Shown piece by piece: positions 1 through 11,831 of a stretch of 64,000 bases of DNA. Made by a program: the position numbers and the translations under genes. Below the pieces are notes generated by a model. That model searched no databases. It was not told the origin of the DNA and saw only the letters and a list, made by a program, of their open reading frames with translations. Within the stretch, counting starts at the first letter, position 1. Every line of letters starts with the position of its first letter. This stretch comes from Apricaphanius iberus (Eukaryota; Chordata; Actinopteri; Cyprinodontiformes; Aphaniidae): assembly GCA_028564705.1 (NCBI GenBank), contig JAPXFQ010001774.1, positions 310,001-374,000 on the forward strand, in the 5' to 3' direction.

Positions 1-763
1 AACTAGGTCTGGGTTTCAAAAAATCAAAAGTTCGAGCTGTCAGTGGAATTAGATACATTTAAAATGGGGAAGGCAGCTGCTGCATGCGTAAATGGCTCAG
101 GTAACATCTGGAACAATCTTCAAAGACACCTCTCCTCTGCTTGGTGTTTAATCGGCTTTAAGTTGTCCACACGGTTTAATCTCTGCTCATATCTGCTCTA
201 ATGCTTCCTATAGTCTGTATGCGTGACACTGTTACAGAAACAATGGGGGGGAAGATTCCTTTACACTTCTGTGAATTTCACTCTATGCTTTCAACCTGGA
301 GCACCTGATAATCTGCCTCGTATTTTTGCTTTTCTTCCTGCAGCTTCATTTCCCGCTATTATAAAATCGTTTGTGTAGATCTGCGGTACATCTTACAGCA
401 TTACAGCTCTGTTTGTGTTTTCTTTCCATCTTTCGATTAAAACACAAACATTTCATTGGTTAGCACCACCATAAGCATTATTATAAATTACATCCAGGTC
501 AGACAACCATGCACAAACACACTCTTACATCCATACTTACTGTATCCAGAGTTAGGTCACACCCCCACATTCCCTAGTAGAGTATGTTACTATCCACTGA
601 TCCCCAAGTCTAGTGCAGTAAAACAGATTTAGGTTCATCTAATTCCTCTCAAATAATCCATCCAGACAAGCTGTAGTTTAAAAATACAGATAGAAAAGTT
701 GAACATCCTTATAAAAGAACACTTATTTCCCTCCACAGGATGGAAGCAGGAGTACCAGAAGAG
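1..763. other. No recognisable gene or repeat
   Basis: AT-rich sequence with no ORF or repeat that I can assign. It ends where the AGGCAAGGCAAG tail of an L2 LINE begins. Confidence 0.5.
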
Positions 764-1112
764 AAGGCAAGGCAAGTTTATTTGTAGAGCACAATTCATA
801 CACAAGGCAATTCAAAGTGCTTCACAACTGCATAAAGAAAACAGATAAACAGAAATAAAAAAAAACGTAAAAAATCAACTTAAAAAATAATTAATTAAAA
901 TAAAAAGCAAGAGTGCAGATAAAATACTTTCAATTGTCATATGCACGGGTAAAAAGAACTGTTTTCAGCCTGGATTTAAACATTGTTAGAGTTGAGGCTT
1001 TCCAGATTTTAGTTGCCTGAAACTGAAATGCAGCCTCACCGTGTTTATTGTTGACTTTGGGAACCACCAGGAGACCCCTCCCTGAAGTTCTCAGGGCCTG
1101 AGATGGTTCATA

Positions 1113-1757
1113 CAGGTGTTTCTCAATGTGGCGCCTTGCTTCCAAGGACACTGTCCTTCCTTGGTCAAAGAAAACGGTTTGAAACAGACTTACCTCACGT
1201 GACCGCAGTTGCCAGCTTAGGTGCTCTGTTAACGTCCCGCCCCTCGTAGTAGCATTGTAGCGTAGTAACATTACTTTAGCCATGGAACTGGAAATGTATA
1301 ACAAGTGTTTTACTTTTTTTAAATTGTGTATATGTCGGTTAAATCAAGTGTGTAAGCGAATTAGTACCTGGTAGCCACCGAAGCTGTAACTACTAAGCAA
1401 CTAACCAACCATATATAACTGCTTTGGATATAAAAAATAACAAGACAAACATTTTAAATATTAGCCCGATGGTTACAATTAGTTGACTTACATTTAAAAT
1501 AGAAATTTTGCCCCGAAGTAGCTGCTGCCGGCTCCTACCGCGTTGTATTCTGGGAAATTTTTGACAGAGCGAAGGCATCAAGGCACGTCCGATGTATCCT
1601 TGGTCAGTTAGCTAAACGGCTAACAAACGGAGGGGGGATTCCTCGGTAGCACATGAACATTGGAACACGCCTTGGCGTTCCATGATGACGTATCTCCTAG
1701 GCAACCGGGGCGGGACCAAGGCATCAAGGCGAGGTTCCTGGGCATTGAGAAACACCC
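1113..1757. mobile_element. Short DNA transposon (MITE) inside the L2 LINE
   Basis: The ends form a perfect 14-bp inverted repeat, GGTGTTTCTCAATG at 1115-1128 and its complement at 1743-1756. Outside these the L2 coding sequence resumes on both sides, so this is an insertion. TA lies on both flanks (1111-1112 and 1758-1759), which would fit a TA target duplication, but the exact boundary is uncertain by a few bases. No transposase is present and the superfamily is undetermined. Confidence 0.75.
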
Positions 1758-2060
1758 TATGTCTCTAACATGTCAGAGATTGTACTTTGGTGCCAAACCA
1801 TGAAAAGACTTGTACACAAGCAGAGCTGTTTTAAATTCTATTCTCTGAGCGACAGGAAGCCAGTGCAGAGACTGGAGCACTGGACTAATATGGTCGTATT
1901 TCCTGGTTCTTGTCAGGACTCGAGCAGCAGCATTCTGGATGTACTGCAGCTGTCTAACGGCTCATGTAGAGAGGCCAGTGAGCAGGCCGTTACAGAAGTC
2001 TAACCTGCTGGAGACAAATGCATGGATTGGTCTCTCTAAGTCTGGTTTCCACACTATTCC

Positions 2061-2581
2061 TCAGATCTTAGCAGTGTTTTTCAGATGGTAAAAAGCTGTT
2101 GATTTTATTGCTTTGATGTGGCTGTTTAAGTTCAGGTCCGAGTCCATGATTACCCCTAGATTTCTAACCGGATTTTTTGGTTGAAGACAGAGAGACTCAA
2201 GATGACTGATAACACTTTGTCTTTGTGTCTGTGGGCCAAAAACAATGCTCTCAGTTTTGTCTGAGTTTAAATGGAGACAGTTGTTTTGCATCCACAAACT
2301 GATCTGTTGAGTACGGTGACAGAGTGTATCTATAGGCCCATGATCACCTGTCATCAGTGACACGTAGATCTGAGTGTCATCTGCGTAGTTATGGTAAGAC
2401 ACATTATTGCTGCAAATTAACCGACCCAATGGAAGCATGTACAATTTGAATAAAAGTGGTCCGAAGATTGACCCCTGGGGGACTCCACAGGTCATCGGAA
2501 TTATGTCTGAGACACAGTTGCCATTTTCGACAAAGTACGTCCTGTCCTTCGAGTACACTATAAGAACATACAAACTTAATG
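2061..2581 (-). pseudogene. L2 LINE reverse transcriptase fragment
   Basis: The minus-strand frame encodes part of a LINE ORF2 reverse transcriptase, the enzyme that copies LINE RNA into the nicked chromosome. It carries the [14 protein letters not shown] block followed by the catalytic YADD box, then the [15 protein letters not shown] block. The fingers and endonuclease regions are absent. An upstream methionine at 2615 lies in the neighbouring MITE and is not a real start. Beyond 2061 towards the 3' end the frame is lost to stops, although QNAAAR-like homology can still be followed. The closest relative in the window is the 441-codon ORF at 34650-35975. Confidence 0.85.
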
Positions 2582-2589
2582 CTGTACAC

Positions 2590-2785
2590 CTGGGGTGGGG
2601 AACCTTGGCCCTCATCCTGCAAGGTTTCTATGTTTCCCTGCGCAAATACACATGAAAAAAATGAACTAGTAATTGTGCAAAACTTAATTTGGTGTTGGAT
2701 CGATTTGTGTCAGGAGTGTTGAAGCAGGGTTGCCTGGAAAACTTAGAGGAATGCGGCCCTCGAGGACCAGGGTTCCCCACCCCTG
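2590..2785. mobile_element. hAT-type MITE with 8-bp target duplication
   Basis: A 196-bp element with inverted ends CTGGGGTGGGGAACC and GGTTCCCCACCCCTG. It is flanked by CTGTACAC (2582-2589) and CTGTAGAC (2786-2793), an 8-bp duplication with one mismatch as expected for hAT. The inner sequence is partly palindromic (GGCCCTC... / ...GAGGACC). It resembles a very common teleost short hAT element as I remember it. Confidence 0.85.
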
Positions 2786-2793
2786 CTGTAGAC

Positions 2794-3164
2794 CATGTAG
2801 ACCACCGTCTTGGATTGGAGTGCAAAACCACCTTGTGTGTTGAACAGTGTCTCCCTTTGAGTTGCTAAATCAAAATTCTGCAACACTAAGTCAAATCCAA
2901 CATTATAAAAGTTGCGCAATACCCATTAACATTGGTTCATTTTCTTTTTGACCTTCATTTCAGGTTTGATTAGTTTATGAATTATTTTTGCACACACTGC
3001 ATAATGAATGTGATCTGTGCATGTGTATTGAATGTAACTATTCATTTTTAATTTATGATGTGATCATTTCATATAATTTATACAGCTCAGGTGAACCTGT
3101 CACAAAGAGTTCACTGCCTGTATAATCAGAGGAGTAGATCCAGAAAGTTTTAAATGCATTCACA
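2794..3164. other. No recognisable gene
   Basis: AT-rich spacer. A LINE continuation on the right of the MITE was looked for and not found. Confidence 0.45.
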
Positions 3165-3435
3165 CATAAGTCAAAAAGTATTCACACCTTTTAAACTTTT
3201 TTTACATGTCATCACATTACAACTACAAATTTCAATGGATTATATTGATATTTTTATTTAAAGACTAACACAAAGTAGTACATTAAGTGAAGTAAAGGCA
3301 ATTTTCTAAAACAATACCCTAGGCTTTGAACATCTCACAGAGTTCTGTTCTATCCATCATCTGAACATGGAAATTAGATAAGCCTACCATGCATCCACCT
3401 AAACTGACAGGCTAGGCACGAAGAGCATTAAGCAG

Positions 3436-3980
3436 CTATACTGAATCTGCAAAACAAGCTAGAACATGAACACAGTCACAGAATCCTCATCACTCCCGTC
3501 GGCTATTACTCTTAGGCCACACATCGCTGATTTGGGAAAGCGCATCGCCAAAGAAGATGAGCGAGCACAAAAAAATCTGCTGCAATTTGGTCACCAGTCT
3601 ATTGTTTCCGTTACTTCAAATGGCGTTTTTATTTTTGGGATTCTGGTAATGTGTCCTTAAGTTGAAGTAATAGCAGCCAGCTGTTTTTCTTTCTCTGACA
3701 TCATTTATAGGAGAACCTCTCTCACCTGTGGTGTTCTGTTGCAAAATGCGGCAGCGTATAATGAATGGAGGAACCACGGAAATGTGGCAGAGCACCTGTC
3801 CGTGAGTCAGACAACCAAATGGTCCGAAGGTTAGTTTCGGACCAAGCCACGATGTTGGTTGAGGTTTTTAGAGAAATTTTCTTTTTAATCTCCACAAAAT
3901 ATTTATCGTTGTGGTATGTTAAAATGGTAAGTGAGATGGAAACATATTTTAAGATATCTTCTTTTCCAGATTCAGTATAG
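3436..3980. mobile_element. MITE with 14-bp TIR and CAG target duplication
   Basis: The ends are CTATACTGAATCTG (3436-3449) and its exact complement (3967-3980), with imperfect extension inward. CAG flanks both sides (3433-3435 and 3981-3983). It interrupts the Tc1-like A sequence. A 3-bp CWG duplication is what PIF/Harbinger elements produce, so a Harbinger origin is plausible, but no coding trace confirms it. Confidence 0.75.
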
Positions 3981-4555
3981 CAGATTTAATCATGGTGACT
4001 TTGAAGAAGCTGCAGGGATCTTCAACTGATTTGGGAAAATCTACCTATAGGATAAGTATTTGTCATGTACTCCACACATTTGGTCTTTATAGAAAAGGGG
4101 CATTAAGACATACTTTGTTATTATTGGCCTGAATTGCTAATTGTATTTAGCAAGGTTACAGAAAAAAAAACACAGTACTTTTTTATATAAACTTAATTTG
4201 CAATAACAGAGGTCAAACTTTTTCTGTAAGTATTACACAAGTTTGCTGGTATTTTGGCCTATTTCTCAATGCAGATCTCCTCTAGAGTAGTGATGTATTG
4301 AGGCTGCTGCTGAACAACACAGACTTACAACTCCCTCCAAAGATTTTCTTTGGGGTTGAGATCTGGAGACTAGCTAAGTCACTCCAGGACCTTGAAATGC
4401 TTCCTACCAAGGCACTCCTTTGTTACCCGGGCGGTTTGATTGGATCATTGTCATTGTAAAACTTCAGACAGGGCTGGATCTGTACTAGCCTAATCAGGGG
4501 ACACATCTGGCACTGCAGGAAATGTAGAGTGTTACTGATGGTAGGCTTTTCTACA

Positions 4556-4615
4556 CTGAACAAAAATATAAAAACACTTTTATTTTTTTCTCCCATTTTT
4601 TATGACAGGAATTTC
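4556..4615 (+). mobile_element. Terminal fragment of another Tc1-like element
   Basis: CACTGAACAAAAATATAAA followed by ACACTTTTATTTTTTTCTCC matches the terminal repeat of a third teleost Tc1 family as I recall it. Only this end is visible. Confidence 0.5.
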
Positions 4616-4739
4616 TCCTGTTTAAAACTGAGATTATCATAGAAGTTTGGGTGTTTTATTTCAGATGCACAATTAATCATACAGTAACCTATCACTGTGC
4701 TAACTTTGCTTAATAAAGAGTTAGCATATCATCATTTAG

Positions 4740-5525
4740 CAATTCAATTAAATTCAACACCGCCTTGACAACCAATGGTGAAACGACAGCATACGGCTGT
4801 ACATGTCATCGCTAGTACAATCAGGCAGGGGACAAGAAAAAATGACAGTCAGACATCTTTTTGGCAGCCCTACACACCGAAGCTACGCTAATTTTAGTGA
4901 CCTCCGATTGCCGTAACTGGGTATCAATGCCACCAGCATGGATAACGATCCTACTATACCGCCGTTTGTCCTTTGCCAAAAGCTTCAGATGGGACCTAAT
5001 GTCCGCAGTTCTCGCCCCTGGAAGGCATTTGACGGTGGTCTTTCATGTCTCTGTGGCCACGTTCCTAACTATGGAACTACCAATTACAAGAATTGGCTTC
5101 TCCTGCTCAGTGGCTGCGTCGCTGAGCGGGGCAAACCTATTCTTCACAGAAAGGGGCTGGAGGTTGGCTGCGCGCTGGGGCCTGGCAGTAAGCTTCCTAC
5201 GAACAGTCACCCGGCTCGCCTGAGGTTCCGGCTGCACAGGAGCTGTTGGAGGATGGCTAAGGAGTCCTGTCCTAACTGTCTCCGCACTAGCTACTGCTGG
5301 GCCTGGCTGTTCTACAGCGCGGAGCCGGGCCTCTAGCTCAGAAATCCTTACCTCCAAAAATGCTGCACTTATTACACCTACCATCTTCTCTAAAGGAGGC
5401 AGAGGAGTAACTAAACATCTGACACAGAGAGCAGGAGAGAGGAGATTAAGAGAGAGACGGAGGGACAGGAGAGAAAGCCGTAGCCATGCTAGCAGTGAAG
5501 CTAAGCTAATCTAGCGATACATTAC
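4740..5525 (-). pseudogene. LINE ORF1 (SGNH-esterase type) pseudogene
   Basis: Minus-strand coding sequence of an L2/CR1-type LINE ORF1. From the 5' side there is a short block containing QMFSYSSASFRE with paired cysteines (about 5380-5430), an ELEARLRAVE coiled-coil segment, a proline-rich linker, and the start of an SGNH hydrolase fold with KPILVIGSSIVRN (about 5070-5110). An in-frame TGA follows at about 5045. The downstream part, LPGARTADIRSHL and HAGGIDTQLRQ, remains readable to about 4850. ORF1 proteins of this kind bind LINE RNA. A GAATTTAATTGAATTG stretch near 4745 resembles the LINE 3' tail, so this may be a deletion derivative like the one at 54405-54826. Confidence 0.8.
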
Positions 5526-6364
5526 CTAGCCCAAAAATACAGTATAACATTTAACGAGTTCCCAAAACCTAAAGAACACCAACAGAAAATAAGTGTTTCA
5601 ACGTGTTTGTGTGTTAGAATAACTTAGAAAAGCTTCTGGACAGAGAAAATTAGATCAATTAAAGAGGGCAAGAGCACCGAGATGCTTCAGCCAAGTGAGT
5701 TACCAAACAGGAAATAACGCGATACGCCTTACAAACGCAGTGTCCGTCTTCCCACAGCTCACAACTGAGACTAAACCTACCTTCTTAGTTGTAGCTGGAC
5801 AAAACTTTTTAGTGATGCTGACGTTTATGTGACCAGGATAATCTGATACTGTTGCTCAGTGTTTTCCTCTGCAGGTCCTGCAGCGATCGTCTTAAAAACA
5901 CCATAGCTATTGCTAACGTTACTGTGCACTGGAAGTACTACAGCCACCTAAAAAGTCTGAACACGTTCAGCAGTAGAGTTTGTACTAGTAACAATTCAAT
6001 TCCAGCTATCTAAAACTAGAATTTGTCTTGGTAATAATTCAGTGGGTCCTATCCACAATGTTACTTCTGGATGTATTGTAATGTATTTGTGATAGGAGTC
6101 GCTGCAAACCCCACACACATGAATGGGAAATGTGACGTTATTTGTCCTAGGTAGAATTACATTTTACAATCTTACATTTTTATTTTACATTTTGTAATTT
6201 TACAATTACACTTACATTTTCTTTCAATTATCTGTAATGTTCATTTATACTAAGACAAATTGATTAATGGATATCTAGAATGTTATTTTCTCCTAGGAAG
6301 AATTGATTTGTAGATATCTGGAATACATATCCAGTCTACATATTAAATGTTAAATCGGCTTGCC
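5526..6364. other. Probable LINE 5' UTR, then unassigned AT-rich DNA
   Basis: About 5526-5830 is probably the 5' untranslated region of the preceding ORF1 remnant, judged only by contiguity. 5830-6364 contains short TTTTACATTT-type runs and no ORF or repeat I can name. Confidence 0.4.
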
Positions 6365-6470
6365 ACACACCCTTCCCTGCGGTTCTCTGCTGCGCGGTCT
6401 GCTCATCTTCCTCTCTGCCCGGTGTGCCAGTGAGCGAGCTATGTCCATCTTCTTCAGTTAGCTAAAAGGA
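6365..6470 (-). pseudogene. Scrap of hAT transposase N-terminal region
   Basis: CTCTCTGCCCGGTGTGCCAG and the following bases closely match 58400-58440, where they lie in the 5' part of a hAT transposase gene on the same strand. Only about 100 bp are present, directly before the RTE-like LINE. Confidence 0.5.
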
Positions 6471-6509
6471 AGTGGGACATTGAGAGGACTGAGCAGACAG
6501 AAGTACAGG

Positions 6510-8163
6510 TAGATACATTGCATGTGGACGGTGGAGGTGACAAAGGCCAAAAAAGGGTGTATGATGACGTTTATGTTTGGTTGGACAGTAAGTAGGAAGA
6601 TAATAATTTGTATAGGTTGGCGAGGCAGAGATGGAAAGGATGTGCAACAGGTTAGGGTGGTCAAGGATAGGGATGGAAATGTACTGAGACATGCCAAGTG
6701 TGTGATGGGTAGATGGAAAGAATACTTTGAAGAGCTGATGAATGAGGAACATGTAGGAGAATGTAGAGTAGAAGATGTGACTGTTGTGGATCAGGAAGTG
6801 GCTGACATTAGTCAGGATGAGGTGAGGAAAGCTTTGAAGAGGATGAAGGTGGGAAATGCAGTTAGTCCGTATGACCTACCTGTGGGGGTATGGAAGTGTT
6901 TTGGAGAGGTGGCAGTGGAGTTTTTGACTAGGTTCTTCAACAAGACCTTGAAGACTGAGAAGATGCCTGAGGAATGGAAGAAAAGTGCTCTAGTGCCAAT
7001 CTTTAAGAACAAGGGAGATGTGGCTACTACAGAGGAATAAAGTTAATGAGTCATACAATGAGGCTGTGGGAAAAAGTGGTGGTAGCTAGGCTTCGGTCAG
7101 AAGTGAGCATCTGTGAGAAGCAGTACAGTTGCATGCCAAGAAAGAGTACTACAGATGCAATTTTTGCTTTAAGGATGTTGATGTAGAAGTACAAAGAATG
7201 TCAGAGGGAGCTGCATTGTGTCTTTATAGATTTAGAGAAAGTGTATGACAGGGTGCCAAGAGAAGAGCTGTGGTTTTGCATGAGGCAGTCTGGAGTGAAA
7301 GAGAAGTATGTTAGAAAGGTACAGGACATGTATGAGAGTTGTGAGACAGCAGTGAGGTGTGCTGTAGGAGTGACAGAGGAGTTCAATGTGGAGGTGAGAG
7401 ACTGCATCAAGGATCGGCTGTGAGCCCTTTCTTGTTTGCTTTGGTGATGGACAGGCTCAAGGATGATGTTAGACGGGAGCTGGAGAGATGGAGGTATGCA
7501 CTGGAAAAGAGAGGAGTGAAGATTAGTGGCAGGGAGACAGAATACATGTGTGTAAATGAGAAAGACAAGTGAAACGGTGAAGTTACAGGGAGTGGAAGTG
7601 AAGAAGGTAGAGGACTTTTATTACTGAGGGTCAATGGTCCAAAGCATTTCAGAGTGTCAGAAAGAGGTGAAGAACCGTGTGCAAGCTGATTGGAATGGGT
7701 GGAGAAAAGTGTCAGGTGTGATAAAGGGGTTTCAGCAAGAATGAAGGGAAAGGTGTACAAGACATTAGTGAGACCAGCAATGTTATACGGGCTAGAGACA
7801 GTACCAATGAGGAAAAGACAGGAAGCAGAACTGCAGGTTAGAGAACTCAAGATGTTGAGATTTTCTTTGGGAGTGATGGATAGGATCAGGAATGAGTACA
7901 TCAGAGGAACAGCTCAAGTTAGATGGTTTGGGGATAAAGCCAGGGAGTCCAGAATGAGATAGTTTGGACATGTTCAGTGGGGAGATGACCGTTATATTGG
8001 TAGAAGGTTGCTGAGGATGGAGCCACCAGGCAGAAGGCAGAGAGGAAGACCAAAAATGAGATTTATTGATGTGGTGAAAGAGGACATGAAGTCAGTTGGT
8101 GTGAGGGCAGAAGATGCAGAGGATAAGACTAAATGGAGACAGATGATTCGCTGTGGTGACTCC
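6510..8163 (+). pseudogene. RTE-like LINE ORF2 pseudogene, 5' truncated
   Basis: The plus-strand protein matches the abundant teleost RTE-type LINE. The order is a linker (GRWKEYFEELMNEEH, 6700-6760), RT fingers (KMPEEWKKSALVPIFKNKGD, to about 7020), a frameshift, RGIKLMSHTM (7033), the first catalytic block DLEKVYDRVPREEL (about 7228), VRCAVGVTEEFNVEV, another shift, then LHQGSAVSPFLFALVMDRL. The FADD catalytic box that should follow is absent: the sequence jumps straight to LERWRYALEKRG. The C-terminal domain continues (KGKVYKTLVRPAMLYGLETV, 7750) to about 8160. At least four frame breaks are visible. No 5' endonuclease domain is present. Confidence 0.88.
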
Positions 8164-8346
8164 TGAGTTGAGGTATACCTATTAAGAAAATTATAGGCCT
8201 CTCTCATCTTCTTAAGTGGGAGAACCTTCCCAATTGGTGGCTGAATAAATACTTTTTTTCCCCACTGTATTTATCAAAAAGGCCAAGTCAAAATCCAGAC
8301 CCAAATCCAAAAGCTAAGGACGAATGAATACTTCCAGAAGGCTGTC

Positions 8347-9373
8347 TCTTCACATAATAAAAGCCATCAGAGTTTTGTGGTCATGTGTTATTCTCCACTT
8401 TAAACCCACATTTGCATTCCTTTTCCTTTCTTCACATCACCTTGTCTTTTATCCTTGCCATAAACGGTTTTAGCATTAATTCTGCCTTTGAGTAGAATAG
8501 AAAGCAGCAGCGATGATAGCTCACTGACATGTTTCACCAGCCTGTGTTCTCAACTGTGCTCATGACTGATAGAAGAGAGCGGCCGTGGGATACATTCATC
8601 TTCCGTGTCAGTTTTTTATTTCCGAACCTTATCAGAGCTCAGACATGCAGTTTCTTCCCCAGGCAAAGTCAGAGTGCTGGGCGACAGGCAGAATTTTTTT
8701 TTATGGATGACCTCATTTTACACACTGAACCTTTTCTTCTGAAGAAACTAACAAACAAGCTTGTAATTCACTTTGAAAGGAGAGGTACAAGGAGGAACGA
8801 TCTCCAATCTCTGTCCCTAAAGTCCATTGTGCATACTAAAGAACTCTTTGTGAGCCACATTCCCAAGATACTTTTTTCACTCTTTTGTATTAATTTTGGA
8901 GGATATCTCCTCTTGTAACATAATGTGTAACTGTCCTGACTTAACAGACATATATATTTTTTTAAACATTTATTCTTTGCATATTGTTCATTTAAACCAC
9001 CGCAATTTCCATACCATGAGTCGCTTTGAACCCGGAATTCTATACGATATTATTAATTTATTAATACTTTTACTGGCTAATGGCCACCACTATAGTAGGA
9101 AGTGCAAAACGGAAACGGATGTGGGGAAATATTATATGTCAAAGAAGACGAATTTGCGCAACATGCACAATCCCTCATAAGGGAAAAATATATAAATAAA
9201 TGAATAAGACGCAACTTTAAAGTTAAAGCAAATAACTGGTAAGATGTTGGCTTTAGTGGGGAAGACGAAGATGAATATAGTGACAGAGACATTTTCTGTA
9301 TGATGGTGGCTTTCCATCGTGATGTTGGTCAGCCATCACGATGGACGATGTCATCGTTCATCGGCACAACCCT
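8347..9373. other. No recognisable gene; small hairpin at 9314-9344
   Basis: Two overlapping ORFs of about 100 codons lack any recognisable motif. CCATCGTGATG (9314-9324) is complementary to 9334-9344 across a 9-base loop, a small hairpin of unknown origin. Confidence 0.4.
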
Positions 9374-9403
9374 TATATATATATATATGTGTGTGTGTGT
9401 GTG
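9374..9403. repeat. (TA)n(TG)n microsatellite
   Basis: Compound dinucleotide repeat: about seven TA units followed by about eight TG units. Confidence 0.95.
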
Positions 9404-9539
9404 GTGGAACAAATCTGTATCTGAGAGGCCTAGGATGAGAGAAAAAAGGATCAGCTGTCTCCTTACAAAAGTTTATATTGCATGCGCATGGAGAGTCCCC
9501 AGGGAGCTCTGAGGTTCTTCCCAAAGTCACATATATATA

Positions 9540-9752
9540 CAGACGTGGACAAAATTGTTGGTACTCTTCATTAAATCAAAGAAAAACTCATAATGGTCAC
9601 AGAAATAACTTTAATCTGACAAAAGTAATAATAAATAAAAATTATATAAATGTTGACCAATGAAAGTCAGACATTGCTTTTCATCCATGCTTCAACGGGA
9701 TTATTTAAAAAATAAATGCATGAAACAGGCCTGGACAAAAATGATGGTACCC
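9540..9752. repeat. Left terminal inverted repeat of the Tc1-like element
   Basis: A 213-bp repeat starting CAGACGTGGAC and ending in GATGGTACCC, complementary to 10904-11116 with only a few mismatches by eye. Confidence 0.93.
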
Positions 9753-9757
9753 ACAAC

Positions 9758-10868
<1,111 letters not shown>

Positions 10869-10903
10869 GTCCCTTTGGTCACATTATTTTCATTCTTTTC
10901 TAG

Positions 10904-11116
10904 GGGTACCATCATTTTTGTCCAGGCCTGTTTCATGCATTTATTTTTTAAATAATTCTGTTGAAGCATGGATGAAAAGCAATGTCTGACTTTCATTGGT
11001 CAACATTTATATAATTTTTATTTATTATTACTTTTGTCAGATTAAAGTTATTTCTGTGACCATTATGAGTTTTTCTTTTATTTAATGAAGGGTACCAACA
11101 ATTTTGTCCACGTCTG
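10904..11116. repeat. Right terminal inverted repeat of the Tc1-like element
   Basis: The inverse of 9540-9752; it ends CCACGTCTG next to the TA target dinucleotide. Confidence 0.93.
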
Positions 11117-11118
11117 TA

Positions 11119-11639
11119 TATATGGTAGAGCACCTCGAGACTCAAGAGCGGGAGACGGTTACATCAGGCTGGAAGACTACAGAGTTGGACTCTAGACAGA
11201 CTGGATGATCACTGGTTAGATCAGTACTGGTGTGAGGAACACAGCTGGAGGCATAAACTGATGGATGTCTGATGTGAGGTGAGTCAAAAGCCTTTTATTT
11301 TTTTTTAGGGGATCTGAATTTTCATGATGACTTTGTGACTGCTTTTTGCTGGATGTGTTGTTAAGATAAGCCGACTAAGTCCTCACTCTCCTCCGATGGT
11401 AATGGAAATAACACAATATCAAGCCGTATTGATCCGACCCATTTTGGTCTTATTATATTGATCTGTTTTCTCTACTCGAGATGTTTATGCGTCTAAAGGG
11501 ATCGTTGTTGAAAAACGGGTTAAAAGTCTCTCAACCGCTGTCTTCTGGCTGAAACTGGCAGCAGCCTACGTTAGCTTCAGTTAGCTCCACACTAGCTTCT
11601 GACTAGCTTGTAGCTACGTCGGCTCGGAGTGTTAACCCT
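11119..11639. other. No recognisable gene
   Basis: Mixed sequence, with a moderately GC-rich stretch rich in TAGCT words from about 11530. I cannot assign it. Confidence 0.4.
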
Positions 11640-11831
11640 CCGCCCCTAGCCTCACAGCGCTACTCTCAGCTCCACCTCTTTGCCCATTTTTGGAGTTTCT
11701 GAGAGTTACGAGGCGAGTGACGTGAACAACATGGCGGCGGTGGGAACCGCCCAGTTGGCCTCATTTTTGCTCTTCAGAAACCTATGGGGGACGTACCGGA
11801 AGGTTAGTCCATTGTTTTATACAGTCTATGG
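11640..11831. repeat. Teleost interspersed repeat ending TTTTATACAGTCTATGG
   Basis: GC-rich sequence containing CTCTTCAGAAACCTATGGG and ending TTTTATACAGTCTATGG. The same ending recurs at 24858-24872, supporting a dispersed repeat. I recall it as widespread in fish genomes. Its class is unknown and no inverted end was found. Confidence 0.55.

Larger units (their letters stand above)
764..2581 (-). mobile_element. L2-clade LINE remnant, 5' truncated
   Basis: A non-LTR retrotransposon copy read on the minus strand. The AGGCAAGGCAAG tail near 765 marks the 3' end. Coding traces follow upstream: the C-terminal block (930-1112, with KHGEAAF-like and FKSRLKT motifs), a badly broken middle (about 1758-2060), and the palm of the reverse transcriptase (2061-2581). 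The same block order occurs in the better preserved copy at 34361-36312. The 5' part is missing beyond about 2581, where a hAT MITE sits at the junction. A second short DNA element splits the C-terminal region at 1113-1757. Stops and frameshifts show the copy is dead. Confidence 0.85.
4159..8267 (-). mobile_element. Tc1-like transposon B, interrupted by LINE sequences
   Basis: The left half (4159 to about 4555) matches the reverse strand of a common teleost Tc1 element: TTTGGGGTTGAGATCTGGAG (about 4350), GACCTTGAAATGCTTC and GCCCGGGCGG-like blocks, and a large internal deletion before TACTAGCCTAATCAGGGG. The right end is at 8164-8267 (GGCCTCTCTCATCTTCTTAA ... CCCCACTG). TA lies outside both ends (4157-4158, 8268-8269). 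The material at about 4560-8163 was inserted later or by rearrangement. Confidence 0.75.
3165..8346 (+). mobile_element. Tc1-like transposon A, heavily decayed, split by later insertions
   Basis: The left part starts near 3165 with a terminal segment containing AAGTATTCACACCTTT. It continues with Tc1 transposase-like DNA: a helix-turn-helix region near 3330-3430 (CATCTCACAGAG, CCACCTAAACTGACAGG) and a further block at 3990-4130. The matching 3' part reappears after the nested block at about 8270-8346, with AAGTCAAAATCCAGACC and an end resembling GAATACTTTTGCAAGGC. No open transposase remains. The spans 3436-3980 and 4159-8267 are younger insertions. The assignment rests on consensus sequence recalled from teleost Tc1 elements. 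Confidence 0.7.

Noticed and set aside
5043..5384. Small host gene encoding a GDSL/SGNH esterase
   Set aside because: The order coiled coil, linker, KPILVIGSSIVRN and downstream LPGARTADIRSHL is that of LINE ORF1, and there is an in-frame stop. The homologous block at 54405 is fused to a LINE tail.
9314..9344. Rho-independent-type terminator hairpin
   Set aside because: Eukaryotic context, no U-tract after the stem and no upstream gene.
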